Source: JAZDEL01 sp043820655
GTDB taxonomy: Archaea; Iainarchaeota; Iainarchaeia; Iainarchaeales; JAZDEL01
Assembly: GCA_043820655.1 (NCBI GenBank)
Contig: JBDRDO010000029.1
Span: forward strand, 1 to 15,606
Reading direction: 5' to 3'
Length of the DNA stretch: 15,606 nt
Each line of letters begins with the position of its first letter. Within the stretch, counting starts at the first letter, position 1. Both the position numbers and the translations under genes were made by a program. Below the pieces are notes generated by a model that saw nothing but the letters and a program-made list of their open reading frames with translations, searched no databases and had not been told where the DNA came from. Below, piece by piece: positions 13,121 to 15,606 of this stretch.

Positions 13121-13169
13121 GGCAGGGTAAACATAATGTACTTCTGCACAGGGGTTTTTTTAAAGCTAT

Positions 13170-13535
13170 TTATTTCGCGTTAAGCAGCCCCAGTGTGGCA
13201 AGCCTGGCGCTTATTTTCTGCCCCGCCTCGCTTTCAAGGCCTATACCCTCGTAGCGGAAATTCTTTTCGCCCTTTCCTGCCTGGACATGTATGAGGTATC
13301 CGCCGTAGTATTGCGGCCCCATTGCGCCGATTTCCTGAATGCCGGCAATGTGCCCCTGCTTAACCTTCAGCGAGTTGGCAATCAGGCCTAGTGTTTCCTT
13401 TCCAAGCTCGCCTGGCTTTATAGTTCTTCCCGCGAGATTGTGTCTCAGGGGCGGCCCGAATGCAGGAACCCCATCCACTTTTGCAGAAGCGTTCCTTTTG
13501 CCCTTGTTCCCATCGCCTTTTTTGTAGCGCATCAT
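13170..13535 (-). CDS. Small basic protein of unknown function, co-transcribed with ileS
   Basis: 121 residues; not recognised. Seen: a strongly basic Gly/Lys-rich N-terminus (residues 1-18), then VPAFGPPLRHNLAGRTIKPGELG, a helix ending LIANSLKV, a strand-like stretch HIAGIQEIGAMGPQYYGGYLIHV, and a final helix. The composition (basic tail, compact globular rest) resembles small ribosomal or RNA-binding proteins, but I cannot assign a family. The GPPLRHNLAGR segment looks like the most constrained part. It starts 8 bases after the ileS stop, and the SD-like GTGAGG overlaps that stop codon, so the two genes form one operon with coupled translation. ATGs at 13535 and 13532 are both possible; 13535 has the better SD spacing (five bases). 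A translation-related role is inference from context. Confidence 0.7.
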   Translation of the reverse strand: MMRYKKGDGNKGKRNASAKVDGVPAFGPPLRHNLAGRTIKPGELGKETLGLIANSLKVKQGHIAGIQEIGAMGPQYYGGYLIHVQAGKGEKNFRYEGIGLESEAGQKISARLATLGLLNAK

Positions 13536-13542
13536 GCGCGCC

Positions 13543-15606
13543 TCACTTCCCTAACCCGATGAAAAACTCCCTTTCAAGCAGCTTCTCCATTTTGCTGCTC
13601 CCCGCCTTCGCCGGCACAATCTTAGTGTCTGTCTCTTTCTCCAGCCGTGCGCCGTGCTTCTTCAAAAACTCGGGGTCCGAGCACGCAATCTTAAGTTCAA
13701 CAACCTTCTGCGGCATTAATCCCGCCTTCTTGCGCGCGTCCTGCACCCGCCTTCTAAGTTCCATTAATTCCCACTCGTCCTTAAGTTCTTGGTCTGCACC
13801 GATGTTAAGGTAAAGTGTTGTTTTTTCCCCAACCTGCTTTTCAGCATACTCCCCCTTCGGCTTCGCAGTGCCTTTCTTTTGCTCAACAACTCTTTCAACA
13901 TTAACCATTTTTGCGAGAACATGCTTTGTTGTTTTTAATTCAGCCCCATTTTCCGTGCTAACTACAAGCCCCCTCAACGGCCACCTCAGCCGCATCTTTG
14001 CGCTTTCACGCATTGCAAGCCCCTCCTGCGCAAGCTCCATAACAAGGGACATTTCCTTCTCAAGCTTTTCATCCGTGAGTTTTTTCTCCACGACAGGCAT
14101 TCCCGCAAGGTGGATTGATTCCGGCATCTTCCCGCCGCGCGCGTCCTGATAAATGTATTCCGTAATGTGCGGGGCAATGGGCGCAAGCAGGCGCAGGAGC
14201 GTGAATATGCAGCAGTTCAGCGTTTCCTCCACCGCCTTCCCGCTTTTCGTGCCGACGCGCTCCCTTACTAATTTTATGTAAGTCCTTGACAAATCATCGA
14301 CAACAAACCTTTCAATAAGTGCCGCTGCCCTGCCGGGCACGTAACTGTTATACGCTGCAAGAACCTCCCCTGCCAAGGTGTTAATCCTGCTTAAAATCCA
14401 TTTGTCCTCAACCTCAAGCCCCTTGCCCGGCTTTGCGGAAAGGTCAAGCTCCAGATAAATATTCACATAATTGTACACATTCCAGAATGTGTTGAAAAAC
14501 CTTGAAATGTCCCTGAAGTCCTGCCAGTCAAACATTATGTCCGCACCCTTTGAATTCAGGATGAGATAGTGCCTCAAATAATCAATATTATATTTTTCAA
14601 TAACTTCTTTCGGAGCAACAACATTCCCCGTGCTCTTGCTCATCTTTTTCTTGCTTACATCAAGCACCATTCCGTGAACCATGACCGCCTCGTACGGCAG
14701 TTTGTCAAAGCAGATAATTGAACATATTGCCTGTGAGTTCCACCATCCCCTGAACTGGTCTGTTGCTTCAGTGTTAAACTCCGCAGGCCACCACTTTTTG
14801 AACAAATCACCCCTCAGCGGATATTCAAGCGCGCCCCATGAGGAAACCCCTGAATCAAACCAGACGTCCATTACTTCAGGCACCCTTTTCATAGTGCCTC
14901 CGCATTTGCACTTCAATGTAATTGCATCAATCTCAGGCTTGTGCAGATCCAAATTCTTTGGAATTTTCGCCAGCTTTCCAAGTTCCTTAAAACTGCCGAC
15001 AACCTTCCTTTCCCCACACTCTTCCTTTTCACAAATCCAGATTGGGAGCGGCGTTCCCCAGTACCTCTGCCTTGAAACCGGCCAGTCACCAATGCCCTCA
15101 AGCCAGTTATGCATCCTGTCCTGCATAAATCCCGGTATCCAGTTCACCTTTTTATTAAGTGAAATCGCGCGCTTTTGTATGTCGCTGATTTTGAAAAACC
15201 ACTGCGGGATGCTTACCATCAGCAAAGGCGTTTTGCACCGCCAGCATAACGGATAATCGTGCGTGCATTCATGCCTGTAAATCAGCCTGCCGTCTTCCTC
15301 TAGATCTGAAATTATCTGCGCATCAATTTCCCTCGCCCTGCCGCCCCTGTACTTCCCGGCTTCTTCCGTAAGCGTGCCGCTCATATCAACAGGGCAAAGC
15401 GCGGGCAAACCCTTCTCCCTCCCAACCTCATAATCCTCCCTTCCGTGCCCCGGCGCTGTATGGACAAGCCCTGTTCCCGCATCAAGGTTCACATACCTGC
15501 CGCTTAAAACAACTCTGCGCATGCCCTTAATTTCTGGCTTCTTCCCCTCCAATTCCTTTGCAAGCGCCTCCTCATATTCCCAGTTTTCCATTTCCTTTCC
15601 TTTCCA
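13543..15606 (-). CDS. ileS: Isoleucyl-tRNA synthetase (N-terminal part outside window)
   Basis: 687 residues are present and the frame stays open to the right edge. The ATG at 15591 is internal, since the HIGH motif and first Rossmann half are missing (the full enzyme is about 1000 residues). It charges tRNA-Ile with isoleucine. Seen: the editing-domain core GTGLVHTAPGHGREDYEVG, then CWRCKTPLL, WPVSRQRYWGTPLPIW, Cys pairs consistent with a zinc knuckle (CEKEECGERK, later CKCGG), VMDVWFDSGVSSWGALEYP, and the class I signature KKKMSKSTGNVV near 14629-14650. The helical anticodon-binding domain follows (from about FFNTFWNVYNYVN). The basic C-terminal extension is archaeal/eukaryal in type. WPVSRQRYWGTPLPIW and the editing motif separate it from ValRS. 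The TGA stop is followed at once by the SD of the small downstream gene. Confidence 0.93.
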   Translation of the reverse strand, partial: WKGKEMENWEYEEALAKELEGKKPEIKGMRRVVLSGRYVNLDAGTGLVHTAPGHGREDYEVGREKGLPALCPVDMSGTLTEEAGKYRGGRAREIDAQIISDLEEDGRLIYRHECTHDYPLCWRCKTPLLMVSIPQWFFKISDIQKRAISLNKKVNWIPGFMQDRMHNWLEGIGDWPVSRQRYWGTPLPIWICEKEECGERKVVGSFKELGKLAKIPKNLDLHKPEIDAITLKCKCGGTMKRVPEVMDVWFDSGVSSWGALEYPLRGDLFKKWWPAEFNTEATDQFRGWWNSQAICSIICFDKLPYEAVMVHGMVLDVSKKKMSKSTGNVVAPKEVIEKYNIDYLRHYLILNSKGADIMFDWQDFRDISRFFNTFWNVYNYVNIYLELDLSAKPGKGLEVEDKWILSRINTLAGEVLAAYNSYVPGRAAALIERFVVDDLSRTYIKLVRERVGTKSGKAVEETLNCCIFTLLRLLAPIAPHITEYIYQDARGGKMPESIHLAGMPVVEKKLTDEKLEKEMSLVMELAQEGLAMRESAKMRLRWPLRGLVVSTENGAELKTTKHVLAKMVNVERVVEQKKGTAKPKGEYAEKQVGEKTTLYLNIGADQELKDEWELMELRRRVQDARKKAGLMPQKVVELKIACSDPEFLKKHGARLEKETDTKIVPAKAGSSKMEKLLEREFFIGLGK

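Noticed and set aside
14681..15256. Plus-strand open frame of 191 codons inside ileS.
   Set aside because: It is antisense to strongly conserved synthetase motifs including KMSKS and WPVSRQRYWG.
15591..15606. ATG at 15591 as the true start of ileS.
   Set aside because: The frame continues upstream without a stop and the protein would lack the catalytic HIGH half, so the ATG is internal to a gene cut by the window edge.

Overview
The window is archaeal. It encodes Alba, a Sec61-beta/SecG subunit, deoxyhypusine synthase, an archaeal-type isoleucyl-tRNA synthetase and a NusA-like KH protein. Most genes have a TATA-like octamer about 26 bases upstream of the start codon, so leaderless transcription is likely; a few starts have a Shine-Dalgarno sequence instead. 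A DPANN-type lineage (for example Diapherotrites or Micrarchaeota) is my guess, from the compact layout, the short spacers, the stand-alone LAGLIDADG gene and the cysteine-repeat lipoprotein. No single feature proves it.

Layout. Positions 1-4365 hold three large membrane proteins: two look like GT-C-fold membrane glycosyltransferases (1-1517, running off the left edge, and 2974-4365), and one is an unrecognised multi-pass protein with an RRM-like tail (1566-2966). The first and third are divergent and appear to share one TATA element. Positions 4358-5443 hold an AT-rich LAGLIDADG endonuclease gene wedged between a GT-C gene and a tRNA-Val(CAC) gene (5515-5620). The tRNA carries a probable 33-nt intron at an unusual place, the D-loop. 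Then come a SAM-dependent methyltransferase (5679-6392), two perfect hairpins, tRNA-Leu(UAG) (6471-6554), a NusA-like KH protein and alba, with a hairpin-plus-U-tract terminator between the last two.

Positions 7584-10868 encode surface or membrane-anchored proteins: a cysteine-repeat lipoprotein and two paralogous single-TM proteins with a class-I-GATase-like extracytoplasmic domain. A small Sec61-beta gene follows on the plus strand (10999-11163).

Positions 11182-13070 are the most interesting region. A deoxyhypusine synthase gene overlaps by 4 nt a gene whose C-terminal 113 residues form a complete SpeD (S-adenosylmethionine decarboxylase family) domain. That domain is fused to about 185 residues of membrane-spanning sequence. 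Deoxyhypusine synthase consumes spermidine and SpeD supplies the aminopropyl donor for making it, so the two form a polyamine/hypusine pair, with the decarboxylase apparently membrane-tethered. The window ends with a small basic protein of unknown function (13170-13535) directly downstream of ileS (13543 to the right edge, N-terminal part missing).

No stretch over 300 bases lacks a gene. I saw no CRISPR array, insertion sequence, integrase or replication origin.
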